Source of the DNA: Cycas panzhihuaensis | Taxonomy: Eukaryota > Cycadophyta | Direction of reading: 5' to 3' | Assembly: GCA_023213395.1 (NCBI GenBank) | Contig: CM041465.1 | Coordinates: 129,091,741-129,155,740, forward strand | DNA length: 64,000 nucleotides | Notes under the pieces: generated by a model | The model's database searches: none | What the model was told of the DNA's origin: nothing | Seen by the model: only the letters and a program-made list of their open reading frames with translations | Position numbers and translations under genes: made by a program | Shown: positions 32,766-42,956 of the stretch, piece after piece | Position numbering within the stretch: the stretch's first letter is position 1 | Layout: each line of letters starts with the position of its first letter

Positions 32766-33420
32766 ATGAAGACGATAAATGTTCAAGAAACACACTTTCC
32801 TAAACTCCAAACAGAATAGGATGAAATTCCTTCCACATTTTAGAATAAAGTCAAACAGGGATGTTGGGGAGAGTTTATTTTTGTGCTGCCATTGTATTGG
32901 GATTTTGACCTAATGGAACAATTGATAGTGGCTTTAAAAAGAGATATGGGTAGAGCCCAAATAAATGCAGATATAATCCATGTAGTAATAGGACTTTCAA
33001 AATAAGGAGATACTTCAGCCTCCACAAAAAGATCAAAGGTTGATAGGGAGACTTCAGTGAGAGAACTGTGCAAGGAAAATGCCCAAATATATTTTGGTGG
33101 AATTCAAATTGTGGATATTAGAGATAAGCAGCTACAATGGATAGCCAAAATTATTGTCACAAAATTCTTGTCTAAACAGAAACATACTTACATTCCTAGT
33201 GGCACGATGCCAATTCTTCCATAGATTCGGGATGGTGTTAGATTCAATTGGTGTGAGTTTAGAGCTAGCAACATGAAGCAATAGATTGATGAGATACAAA
33301 CTCATCCTTTTCTGACACCCATCCTTGTTATTGGTAGCACTATTCCATCAATGTTCCAAAGCTTAACTGTCACAAATACCCATTCGTCAAGGAGAGTTGG
33401 CGATCAAACAATGGATTGAC
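32766..33420 (+). pseudogene. G3 extra ORF 1
   Basis: Starts at ATG 32766 (MKTINVQETHFPKLQ). The main part matches G1 aORF1: INADIIHVVIGLSK, STKRSKVDRETSVRELC, LQWIAKIIVTKFLSKQKHTYI and IRDGVRFNWCEF. Several stops. Together with G1 and G4 it proves the gene is ancestral to the group. Confidence 0.65.
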
Positions 33421-33459
33421 ATATTTCCTAATAACATTCAAGATTTAGAAATCAAAAGA

Positions 33460-33578
33460 CAAGTGTAAAAGGAGATGACAAAAATAATTAAATAGATTCA
33501 ATAGAAAACAGGGAGTCCAATTCCACTGTGATCCAAATAAGTAGTGAAAAAGAGTGTTCAACATGGAAGAATGGAAGT
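33460..33578 (+). pseudogene. G3 extra ORF 2, first part (cut by C3)
   Basis: Reads KRQV-KEMTKIIK in parallel with KRRVQKQMQKVLTW of G1, then runs to the C3 insertion site GAAGT. Continues at 39232. Confidence 0.55.
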
Positions 33579-33786
33579 TGTAAAAATCCTTTGAAGAGGA
33601 ACAAATTCACTCTCTCAATGTATTTTATTGATGATACGTTGTACATATATATACAAGTACAAGGTGGGTACAATTGGCAACCGCTCAACCATGTAACACC
33701 ACTTGTCATCTTGAGAAAGGAGAGAAAGGGGGTACATGACCGTTACATTAAATATTATAACCTAAGGTAAAACGTTACCTTTTACA
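33579..33786 (-). repeat. C3 3' LTR
   Basis: Plus strand TGTAAAAATCC ... TTACCTTTTACA. On the minus strand it starts TGTAAAAGGTAACG. Confidence 0.95.
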
Positions 33787-33800
33787 CCCCCTCTTAATGT
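33787..33800 (-). other. C3 polypurine tract
   Basis: Minus strand ATTAAGAGGGGG directly before the 3' LTR. Confidence 0.85.
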
Positions 33801-33805
33801 TTTAC

Positions 33806-34141
33806 CTATCTTAACCCTAGTAGGTTTCTAAAAGCACTGAATTTCTCTTTCCCAAGAGGTTTAGTGAGCATATTAGCAATTTGATCTTCTGACGGGCAAC
33901 GTTGAAGTTTGATTTCTTTATTCTGTACCTTTTCCCTGATAAAATGATGATGTACTTCGATATGCTTTGTTCTGGCATGTAGAACAGGATTCTTCGTCAT
34001 TTTTATGGTACTTTGATTGTCATAAAATATTCGAGTAGACATTGTTTGTTCTTCTCCTAGTTCTTTTAGTAGTTGTCTAATCCATATCCCTTTACAAGCG
34101 GTGTTGACTATCGACTTGTATTCTGCTTCTGTTGATGACAA
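33806..34141 (-). pseudogene. C3 RNase H, carboxy part
   Basis: Minus-strand ORF of 111 codons: SSTEAEYKSIV, GIWIRQLLKELG, IFYDNQSTIKMTKNPV, HARTKHIEVHHHFIRE and the end ANMLTKPLGKEKF, all hallmarks of copia RNase H. The first part (34142-34247) is in another frame, joined to the RT ORF. Degrades RNA in RNA/DNA hybrids during reverse transcription. Confidence 0.9.
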
Positions 34142-34246
34142 TGCAATTGTTGACTGTTTTTTACTGCTCTATGAGATCAAGGATTTTCCAAGGAAGAAAC
34201 AATACCCTGATGTTGACTTTCTATCTGTTTTGTCTCCGATCCCGAA

Positions 34247-35938
34247 TCACGAGACAGTTAATTGTGTGTCGTTCTCTTTATCATATCTCAAGCCAAGATT
34301 CATGGTTCCCTTCAAGTAATGCAAGATTCTTTTTGCAGCATTCCAATGTGGGATTTTAGGATTTTCCATGAATCTGGAGATCAAACCTACAGCGTATGAT
34401 ATGTCGAGTCGTGTGGCTGTGAGATAGATTAAGCTTCCAACTAATTGTCTATATTGTGTGGCATCAACTGAAGCTGCATCCTGTTCTACAATCAACACAG
34501 TCCTTGTTTCCATTGGTGTACTGACACTATTACAATTCTCCATTCCAAACTTGGTCAACAAGTTCTTTACATACTTTGTTTGTGAGAGAGTAATAGAAGA
34601 ATTGTTTTGTTTAATTTCTATTCCAAGGTAGTAATGCAACATTCCTAAATCCGTCATTTCAAATACCTTTTCAAACTTATCTTTGATAAATGCTATTGAA
34701 TTTTTGTCATCTCCAGTGATCAGCATGTCGTCCACATATACTACAACAATGGAGATAGATCCTGAATTACCTTTTACATACAGACTATGATCAGATTCAC
34801 ATCGATGAAAACCATTTTCTGTTAAGTATGAGTCTAATTTAGCATACCAAGCTCTTGGAGCTTGCTTAAGCCCATCTGATGCCTTCTTGGTTTGCAAACC
34901 ATATTTTCCTGTCCTGCTTTTATGTATCCTTCTGGTTGATACATATATACCTCTTCCTGAAGGTCTCCATTCAAGAACACACTTTTGACATCCATTTGAT
35001 AGATTTCCCAACCTTTTTGGGCAGCAAGAGCAATCAATTCTTCTGGTGTTCAATTTTGCCACAGGTGAAAACATTTCTTCATAATCGATTCCTGCCGTTT
35101 GAGTATAGCCTTTTGCTACCAGTCTGGCCTTGTATTTTTCTACTTCTCCATTTGGCTTCTCTTTTATCTTGTATACCCATTTGTAGTTTACAATGGGTTT
35201 GTTTGCTGGAATTGGGACGAGGTCCCATGTCTTGTTCTTTTGTATGGCTTCAATTTCAGCATCCATTGCAATTCTCCAATTTTGGAAACTACTGGCTTCT
35301 TTATAAGAGTTTGGTTCAATGGAACAAATCAAAGCTTGAGGTTTTTGTGATCTTGTTCGATGTTCAAATATATCTCCTTTTATTTCTTCAAGAGTTTTAA
35401 GATACCACCTTGGTACCTTTTTTGAGGTGCATTCTTGTAACGATTTTTCTTCATCTCTGGAGTTAGAGTTGCTGTCTGATTTGAGGTTGCAACTACTGGT
35501 TAGTTGCTTATCTGGATTCTCATTTTCTGAAGAATCTTCTCCTGTCTCAATTCTTTCTGAAGTTATATCTGACTTGTCTTCCAACTGGTTAGGACGTATA
35601 TGCGAAAGATCTTCATCAATCTGTATTGATGTATCAATATTTTCCTTTTTCTCGTCAAAAATTACATCCCTACTGACATAAAACTTATCTGTTTTTTGAT
35701 CCATGCACCTGTAAGCTTTTGAATGGTTGCTATATCCAACCATTATGCATTCAATATTTTTATTATCTAATTTGACTCTCTTCTTGTCTGGAATATGAAC
35801 ATAGGCCTTGCAACCAAATATTTTCAAATGGCTTACATCAGGTTTGTGTCCTGACCAAGCTTCTTCGGGAGTTATATTGTCTAAGGACTGAGTAGGGCTT
35901 ACATTGATCAAATATGCAATCTGTATGTACACGCCCAA
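34247..35938 (-). pseudogene. C3 integrase end and reverse transcriptase (frame-shifted)
   Basis: Minus-strand ORF of 563 codons. It begins with the integrase end (EEAWSGHKPDVSHLKIFG, IMVGYSNHSKAYR), then an acidic spacer, then RT: IQKNKTWDLVPIPANKP, WVYKIKEKPNGEVEKYKARLV. Between about 35045 and 34860 two compensating frameshifts move the MDVKSVFLNGDLQEEVYM block to another frame (ORF 35037-34834). The catalytic box VVYVDDMLITG is intact, as are LHYYLGIEI and RQLVGSLIYL. Confidence 0.93.
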
Positions 35939-36708
35939 TATTTCTTTGCTAAATCTTTACTATTTAGCATGCAGACCATTTCTACAATTGTTCTATTCAT
36001 TCTTTCTGCTACTCCATTAGATTGAGGTGTATATAGAGTTGTGAACTGTCTTTGAATTCCATGTGTTTTGCAGAAATGAATAAATTCGTTAGACATAAAC
36101 TCACCACCTCTATCGGAACGAACATATTTGATCCTTTGACCGCTTTCCAATTCACTTGCAGCTTTAAATTCTTTAAAATATCCAAATGTTTCTGATTTGC
36201 TAGATAGAAAGTACACCCAGACTTTTCTGGAAAAATCATCAATGAAGGTCAAGAAATACCTTGATCCATTTGTCGAGATGGGCGAAAAAGGACCACATAG
36301 GTTGGTGTGTATTAATTCCAATTTGCATTGTGCGCGCCATGTACTCTTTGAAAACGGAGTTCTGTGTTGCTTTCCCATCATACAACTTTTACATATAAAA
36401 TCGTTAAATGAGATATCTGGTAGACCATTCACCATGTTATATTTTTTTAATCTTTCTAATCTATCATGAGAGATATGACCATACTTCAAATGCCAAGTTT
36501 CATTATTATCAGTGCTATCTGCAGCAAAAGCTTTTACATCAGAAATCATTTTGGTGAGACCTTTGTCAAGCATTACAGGAGTTGAAAGGAGTTTATACAA
36601 CCTATTGCATTTTTCTCCTTTAGCTATAACTGTCCCATTTCTTTTCATATCAAGAATATAACAATATCCATGTTCATCGAATATTGTTCTTAACTTTTTA
36701 TCACTCAA
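35908..36708 (-). pseudogene. C3 integrase
   Basis: Minus-strand ORF of 266 codons. Pre-integrase zinc region: WHLKYGHISHDRLERL ... CKSCMMGKQHRTPF. Core: first catalytic position reads LIHTNLCGPF, so Asp is replaced by Asn. The second Asp (VRSDRGGEF) and Glu (NGVAERMNRT) are kept. It overlaps the next ORF by a frameshift. The Asp-to-Asn change alone would block strand transfer. Confidence 0.93.
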
Positions 36709-36714
36709 TTATGA

Positions 36715-37303
36715 AAGCGATGAAGATTCTTTTAATTCCGGTACAAAAGACATTGCCAATACGTTGAATCTTTACAGCCGATGCATATGGCGATTTGTCC
36801 TATTCCCTTATGTGTAAGGGAAAATTATCTCCTAGCTCAACGGATGTGTTGCATTCATAGGGTTTGATGATTTCAAACCATTCTTTGACTCTGTCATGTG
36901 ATGTGAGGCACCGAGTCTATATACCAATTTTACATTGCGCTTGCATTTCTTTGTCGGGCTGCAATAAAGGCGCTTTCAATTTCTTCTTCCGTATGTCCTT
37001 TTCTTTGCTATAATTTCCAAAAACCTACTGTTTTACTTTTGCGATTACGCACGTTTCTGGTAGCACTGATAGGGGTAATGACCTGTTTGGCCACAGTGAT
37101 AACAAACATCAAAAGCTTTACAATTACTTGAGAAGTGACCTGGTTTTCCGCAATTAAAACATACTCTCGCATCTCGAGGTGGATTGTTGATCATTCTTCC
37201 TCGTCCTCTTCCTTCCGTCCAACGTCCCCTGTGACTTGCTAGTGTTCTTCCTCTTGATCTGGGATTAAATTGTCCTCTTCCTCTGCCTCCTATCTAAAGT
37301 TTC
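36715..37303 (-). pseudogene. C3 nucleocapsid and protease
   Basis: Minus strand. An Arg/Gly-rich stretch precedes two CX2CX4HX4C knuckles (CFNCGKPGHFSSNC and CYHCGQTGHYPYQC, about 37185-37085). The protease follows near 36935-36850 with DSG/GASHHMT readable only across a frameshift. Two knuckles are more than the usual one in copia. Confidence 0.75.
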
Positions 37304-37674
37304 TGTAAACAACCGTTACACCAAAACCCCGAGGTTTTGGTGTAATGGTTCGTTACAAGTGGTATCAGAGCCAAGACCCGGGTTCGAACCCCGTGGTTCG
37401 TTACAAGTGGTATCAGAGCCAAGTGGTATCAGAGCCAAGACCGAGGTTCAAATCCCGTGGGGGCAACACTGCTTATGGGGGCGGTGGGGTGACGCGCCAA
37501 ACATTGCCGATGCGCAAAACGCCGTCGTAGCCGGGGCCTGTGGGGCGCATGAACGCCGGTGAAAGCAGGGCTAGGTGGGGCTAGCCCGTTTGAACCAGGG
37601 AGGAGGTAATCGTCTACTTGGTGGGGGGCCCTCTTCACTAACACCTCGAGGTTTTGGTGTAACGGTTCGTTACA
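37304..37674 (+). mobile_element. S1: 371 bp SMART/TRIM-like LTR element
   Basis: Flanked by exact TSD GTTTC (37299-37303 and 37675-37679). The left LTR is 37304-37357 (54 bp), starting TGTAAACAACCGTTACACC and ending GGTTCGTTACA, itself almost a palindrome. The right LTR copy ends at 37674 with the same GGTTCGTTACA, but its first part is altered (37638-37674). TGGTATCAGAGCC follows the left LTR after AG, and GGTGGGGGGCCC precedes the right LTR. No coding capacity. GC-rich, unlike its surroundings. Orientation is set by the primer site. Confidence 0.85.
37360..37440 (+). other. S1 primer-binding sites, three copies
   Basis: TGGTATCAGAGCCAAG occurs at 37360, 37408 and 37424. A 48 bp unit including the LTR end TGGTTCGTTACAAG is duplicated. 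Next to them stand GGTTCGAACCCCG and GGTTCAAATCCCG, which look like a tRNA T-arm or B box, perhaps copied from the primer tRNA. Confidence 0.8.
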
Positions 37675-37735
37675 GTTTCAAAATGAGAGCATCTTCAATT
37701 TCTGACTCTTCTTCATACCTTTGATTTCTCTGCTC

Positions 37736-38308
37736 TTATGTATACATATGTCCTGTCAAAGTGTCAAAAGACATTGTGGCAGTATGTCCTCCTCCTGTCA
37801 ACATATTCACCATGTTATCAAAGGACTTTGGAAGTTTATTGAGCACCAGATGAATTAGTTCTGTGTCCGTTAACTTCTCTCCTGCTGTGAGAAGGGCAGT
37901 TTTAATGCTAGTTAACTTGGTTAAGAAATCTGACACAGTTTGTCCCTCTCTCATTTTCAATTTATAAAGCTCTTCTCTTAATGCCACAATTCTGGCTTCA
38001 TTTTTCCTGCTAAACATCGAAGTCATAACTTTCCATATTTCATTTGCATTTTCTAGGCCATATACATAAACTAGTAATGAGTCAAAAATTGAGAGTTTGA
38101 GGACTAACACAACAACATTATTCCTTTCCTCCCAGCTAGTCAAATCTGTTGCGTCGGCAGGCTGTTTTTCATCCCCAGTAGTGATTTTCCAGGCCCGTTT
38201 TGCTCTCAACAGTCCTTCAATCTTGATTTTCCAGACACTAAAGTTCATTTCAGTAGGTTTCTCACTTTCATTCAGTGAACTAGTAGAGGAGGCCATTATT
38301 AAGGGCAA
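37736..38308 (-). pseudogene. C3 gag capsid
   Basis: Minus-strand ORF of 190 codons beginning MPLIMASSTSSLNES. It has the copia gag helices: FSVWKIKIEGLLRAKRAW, ENANEIWKVMTSMF, LREELYKLKMREGQTVSDF, LVLNKLPKSFDNMV. It ends with a stop at 37736, then continues towards the knuckles across S1. The second ATG (MASSTSSLNES) is the more usual start. Confidence 0.9.
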
Positions 38309-39010
38309 TTGGAAACAAAAGCGAATTTAATTATGCGTATGTAACTTATTGTACGAATTCCGTCTCTTGAAATTGTACGGAATAAGATGAAATTGGTCTT
38401 AAAAGAGAGAGCTCGCAAATGGGTATTCGGATCTATGATTATTTTCTTGAATGAGCTTCAGATGTGAGAGAAAAAGCCAGACGAAGGAGAAAATCCGCGC
38501 CTAAGGGTTTTTGACTTTTTTGAAAAAAACTTCAGAAAAAACTCTTCAAATCTATGCAAGGAATCACCGAAAACCTTCGTCTAGGGATTAGAAAGGATTT
38601 AAATACTTGTACCAGGGATTTTGACCGAAAATTTTTGAAAAAATCGCTGAGAGAAGGCTCCAAACCCACACACCTGTTCTTTGGCCTGAAACTGGGTCGA
38701 AATGACTCTGAATGATGTCATCGCAGAAGAGGAAAAATGTAGAGGAGGCTTTGATCTTCGATCTGGGTAAGTTTCGTAGAATTTTGATGACTTCGATTTT
38801 TGACGTCCGTACAAGTTCGTACAATCGCAAAGAAAAGCCGTACGATTCTTCTTTCAACTTTGCCTGGACAAATTTGTCTTCACACAACAGATTCTTGTAA
38901 TAACTATCTGTCTTCTTCTCCTTTTAATCAATCCCTAACTGTCTTCTGTCTTCTTCTCCTTTTAATGAATCCTATATTTGCTTCTTCACAGGCAGGAGGA
39001 CCAAAGGGCC
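38309..39010 (-). other. C3 leader
   Basis: About 700 bp between primer site and gag, non-coding. Short ORFs here have no domain. Confidence 0.5.
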
Positions 39011-39023
39011 TGCTCTGATACCA
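39011..39023 (-). other. C3 primer-binding site
   Basis: Minus strand TGGTATCAGAGCA directly after the 5' LTR, matching the initiator-tRNA-Met complement. Confidence 0.92.
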
Positions 39024-39231
39024 TGTAAAAATCCTTTGAAGAGGAATAAATTCACTCTCTCAATGTATTTTATTGATGATACGTTGTACATATATATACA
39101 AGTACAAGGTGGGTACAATTGGCAACCACTCAACCATGTAATGCCACTTGTCATCTTGAGAAAGGAGAGAAAGGGGGTACATGACCCTTACATTAAATAT
39201 TATAACCTAAGGTAAAACATTACCTTTTACA
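39024..39231 (-). repeat. C3 5' LTR
   Basis: Same sequence as 33579-33786 with about six substitutions. Confidence 0.95.
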
Positions 39232-39492
39232 GAAGTGGACGAGGAAGAGTCTACACCTTTATTGGAGGAACGAGAGATGGAGCCTCCATTCCAAACAGTG
39301 ACAAAGTCATGGGAAGGGTTCTCTCAATAACAAAACCCCTTGGAGGGCAAGGAAAGATAGATTATACAGATGGTACAAGAGATGGAAAAGGAATATCAAG
39401 AAGAGATTGTGGCATTGCAGGAAAAATTAAAAGAAAAGGATGTTATTATTTGCATCCTTACTCAAATAAATGCAGACCTATTGAAGGCCTTT
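39232..39492 (+). pseudogene. G3 extra ORF 2, second part
   Basis: Reads VDEEESTPLLEEREMEPP then the coiled coil IIQMVQEMEKEYQEEI and LQEKLKEKDVIICILTQ, closely matching G1 aORF2 (LQEKIKEKDAIIATLTQ). Two stops. The TSD of C3 lies at its start. Confidence 0.7.
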
Positions 39493-39626
39493 GAGTTTGC
39501 TAAGGATCCTAGATTGTAGAGGCAATCCTAGTATAGAGAGGGAGGAGGAAATACAACATCAAAATTTTGAGATTTTGAATTTTTCTGAGCAAGGGTGCTC
39601 AACCATTTTTGTTGACCCGAGAAAGG

Positions 39627-41309
39627 TGTTAGGGTCAAATTTGACACCTATGCATTCGACTAAAGGAATGAATGGTAATTGGCATGTAACAGGTCATGAT
39701 GAATGCAGCATAACAACCCAACATGTACCCAAATAGTAGAATATATTGAATTTTGTTGGGAAACAAGAAATTTAGCCTATCGGGGAATGCACGATAGGGT
39801 GTGTTTCGGAACAGGGATGCACGATAGATAGAGCCAGATTTAGAACATACAAGGGACACACAACCCAGAACAAATAGAATGCAAGCCAAGCAAAGCTAGG
39901 AGTGTATGAACACATGGGCAAATGATCATAACCAATTGTAATCATGAGTTAAGTGGCAGATTAATTACTAAAGGGCGTGCATTACCTCAAAGAAAAGGTG
40001 TGACTCTTGGTCAGGATCGTTCCTTAAAAGACACGCAAGGTGCTTTTTGTTAAACCTTTATGTTTACATGTTAAGTAATATACTTTATATTATTTCATTA
40101 TTGTACTTTATATACTTTATGTTAGTGTGACTTATCATGTAAGTGATAAAGTGCACACCCACATTATTTCTAGTGATAGAACATTGTAACTTGAGGGTCA
40201 ATGCACCTCTCATGCATCTTTGCTTACAAGAGAGCCCAAGGGACACTTGTCCTTCATGCATCTGACATATCTTGCATGCTTGACATTCGTCAAACATGCA
40301 GTCTCTCAGAGTCTCTCCTCATTATCTATATATTGAGACCAATTCTCATGTATGTAGATATGAGAGTGTGTGTATTGTTATGCTGCTAGTTTGCTAATCA
40401 AGTATTCTTTCTTATTTGGAGATTTGATCAATTCCTTCTTCTCCATATTGGTGACTATGCTCTCTATGCGGTCAATTCCTTCTTGTGATCTCTATGCTCA
40501 TGCTTGCTCAGAGTGTTCATTTACATACTAGCTCTCATAGATGCTAATCATCTTCATTCTCATAGCATTTTCTCCTCTCTTTTAGATCCTTAAGGCCTTA
40601 GGCTTAATGTCCATTCTCAACATTTGGTATCAGAGTTGAGACCAGTGTTCGAATCACCTCGAGTTTGGCGTGGGGGTGGGTGTTGGAGTATCCCGCTGCA
40701 CCCTCGGGTGTTTCCAACCTGTCCTTATTTGGCTCCATGGATGTTCTTGACCTAGGTTAAGCCTGGCTTGTCTATGGGTTGTGGCGAGACTAAAACAACC
40801 CAGGCCTTTTGGCGCTACGGCAAGTCCAACATTTTTAAGGCCATTTTCTCACCATTTTGGATGTGAGAGTTGAGCGTTTGAGTCTTATGTCATTTGCTCT
40901 AGGGTGAGAGCCAAGCATTTGAGTCTTATGTTATTTGCTCTAGTGTAAGAGTCGAGTTATTCATTTCTATGGCATGTGCTATATTGTGGCAACCAAGTTA
41001 ATGACATGTTTTGTATGGAATGCATGTGGAATGTTACCCCTCAAGTGATATAAAGATAATTGATAGTGATATTGCTTAATAAAATAACTGAATTACGTTG
41101 AAAATCTAACTAATGTGTTACTTGTGATTGATTCATGGTGATACAATGATTGATAATGTTGAGATTGTATTATGATTACTATGATATTGCGGACTTATAT
41201 GGCATAACTATGCGTGATTAACCTATATGTTAACTAAGAACCTAATCCTAGTCTACTACAAGTGTTCCCTTGACAAGTTCTCCCTCTAAGGAGTAGAGGG
41301 AAGTCAACA
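39627..41309 (+). repeat. G3 3' LTR, interrupted by J
   Basis: Starts TGTTAGGGTCAAATTTGAC and ends AGGGAAGTCAACA. Its right half (40980-41309) aligns with G1 7900-8213. The extra length against G1 (827 bp) is explained by the copia piece J from 40048 to about 40870. Confidence 0.65.
40048..40622 (+). repeat. J: copia LTR of the C5/C6 family
   Basis: Starts TGTTAAACCTTTATG, ends CATTCTCAACA, followed by TTTGGTATCAGAG (primer site at about 40625). Same family as the C6 LTR (shared TATATATTGAGACC, GATAAAGTGCACACCCACATT, TTTGCTAATCAA). What follows (40640-40870) is GC-richer and unlike the C6 leader. It contains GTGGGGGTGGGTGTTGGAG, which could be a polypurine tract and LTR start. No partner LTR and no TSD identified. 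Confidence 0.7.
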
Positions 41310-42212
41310 ATGTACTTTATTGAATTTTGTAGAAAAAACTATTTGTGTAATAAGGGAACTATTCTATGATTATAATAAAAGGAGACTGCTCTTTTTAGCA
41401 TTTTATATTCTTTGTGCCTATACTTATAAGAAAATAACACATCAATATAAAAAGGAATTATATCTTTTTATTTATTCAAATTATTTTGTATTACATTTAA
41501 AAGATGGAAAATATATAATAATATAGAACCAAGATTGTTGGGCCAAAAGACCATTACAAATTTAACACGTGTAACCCTAAGGTTGACTTCAAGTGGCAGT
41601 AGAAAATGATCTAGGGAAATTACAGGTGATTCTATGTTGAGAATTTTCAAGTTTTGATTGTTCCTAGAGGTGTATTGGCTTGAGCTACTCAAGAATCATT
41701 TGTCGATTTGCATACATTTTAAATTGTTGAAAATGATTCTTGTATTAAGTGGGAAAATCATATACTATTACAATAGAAAATAGGGGAGAAATAATTCAAA
41801 TCCTTACCATCTATATTCTTGAGCAAAGCCTCTAAATAGAGTAATACAAGTCATAAAATCCTAAATATACAAAACACAAATTACATCAAGCATATGGTCC
41901 AAGGCTTAGAGCCTAAATATCATCAATGCTTGGAAGCATGAACATTAATGTGCTATTAAAGGTACAATAGGGTTTCCTTATCAATCCTCCTCCTCTTTTG
42001 GGAAATAATCTTTGAGTTTCCACCCATTAGAGAGACTAGAATCAATAGGTTGTTTTGGAGGTCCAAGAGGGGGCTACTTCTTTGAGATACTTGTTGGGGT
42101 TCATGAGGAGAAGATTACCATTTTCCCTTTTTATGAGAAGGCTTGTCCTTGGAATGGCTTCCAACTATATTGATGATGCGCTTTCTATTGTGGCTTCTCT
42201 AAGGAGGTATTC
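41310..42212. other. Unassigned AT-rich interval
   Basis: About 900 bp between G3 and C5. Two short ORFs (41320-41526 + and 42055-42267 +) show no domain and no sign of selection. I see no LTR ends. It may be older element debris or true flanking DNA. Confidence 0.4.
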
Positions 42213-42389
42213 TATTAGAACCTTTATGTTTAATCATTATGTATGTATATTTTGCACTTACACCTAATGTGTAGGTGTGCATTTTTTCTAGTGATGTAAC
42301 ATGTTGTAACTTAAAGGGTCAAAGACCCCCTCCCCCCTCTTTAGGCATGGCTGCACAAGTCTATGCATGATTGACATTTGTCAATTATG

Positions 42390-42942
42390 TGTTAAACCTT
42401 ATGTTTACATGTTAAGTATGTACTTTATTCACTTTATTCTTTCATTCATTATTTTGTACTTTATGGGGTGACTTATCACTTAAGTGATAAAGTACACACC
42501 CACATTCTTCCTAGTGACATAAAATTGTAACTAAAGGGCCAAATGGACCCTCACGCATCTTTGCTCACTTGAGAGCCTAAACGGACACATGTCCTTCATG
42601 CATGACATGCAAGCCATGCATTGCATGTACCTTGGATGTTTGCCACTTGTCAAACATCCAACGGTATTAGGTAACCTCAGTTACTCTATATATTGAGACC
42701 TCTCCTCATGTCTCTTATGTAGAGTTGGAGTGTAATATTATGCTACCAGTTTGCTAATCAATTGGTATTCTTTGGAGTAGGATTAATTCCTTCTCCTCAC
42801 ACTTTGGTATCATCTTGCTCCTTTGATCTTGGTCTTGCTTATCTTTTAGTTTTGCTCTTATGCTATCTAGAACTAGAGTGAACTATCTTCATGATCTTGG
42901 TTTATAGGTCTTAGGCGTTCTAATCCTTTGGCCTTTTCAAGA
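42390..42942 (+). repeat. C6 5' LTR
   Basis: TGTTAAACCTTATGTTTAC ... GCCTTTTCAAGA; the terminal CA has changed to GA. Confidence 0.92.
42687..42694 (+). promoter_or_regulatory. TATA-like box in C6 5' LTR
   Basis: TATATATT, conserved in the right LTR (49718-49725) and in J (near 40328), each followed by GAGACC. It is the likely core promoter of this copia family; inferred from sequence only. Confidence 0.5.
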
Positions 42943-42944
42943 TT

Positions 42945-42956
42945 TGGTATCAGAGC
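42945..42956 (+). other. C6 primer-binding site
   Basis: TGGTATCAGAGC, exact match to the initiator-tRNA-Met complement, two bases after the LTR. Confidence 0.93.

Larger units (their letters stand above)
33579..39231 (-). mobile_element. C3: Ty1/copia element, recent, nearly full length
   Basis: Minus strand. LTRs 33579-33786 and 39024-39231 (208 bp each, about six differences), exact TSD GAAGT (33574-33578 and 39232-39236). Gene order gag, protease, integrase, RT, RNase H defines Ty1/copia. It carries the 371 bp S1 insertion in gag. Integrase has lost a catalytic Asp and RT is frame-shifted, so it is not autonomous although young. It inserted into extra ORF 2 of G3. Confidence 0.95.
18352..41309 (+). 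mobile_element. G3: old Ty3/gypsy element, host of G4, C2, C3 and J
   Basis: G3 is recovered from separated pieces: 18352-18370 and 20071-21120 (nucleocapsid, spacer, linker), 31884-33578 (integrase tail, 3' region, extra ORF 1, start of extra ORF 2), 39232-40047 and about 40870-41309 (rest of extra ORF 2, 3' LTR). The pieces have the same order and strand as G1. The C2 and C3 gaps are closed exactly by TSDs. RT, RNase H and most of integrase are absent, so a deletion came before or with the G4 insertion. Its gag start would lie beyond G2. Confidence 0.75.

Noticed and set aside
34879-35400. 173-codon plus-strand ORF
   Set aside because: It lies antisense to the C3 reverse transcriptase and is hydrophobic only as a mirror of that gene; no domain of its own.
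37360-37460. tRNA gene or SINE suggested by GGTTCGAACCC
   Set aside because: No A box at the right distance and no cloverleaf; the words belong to a primer-binding region between LTR-like ends.
37304-37674. MITE-type DNA transposon
   Set aside because: The terminal inverted repeats are explained by palindromic LTRs; primer site and purine tract favour an LTR element, though copies elsewhere should be checked.
42055-42267. 70-codon ORF as a host gene
   Set aside because: Its end lies in the C5 LTR and the protein shows no domain.
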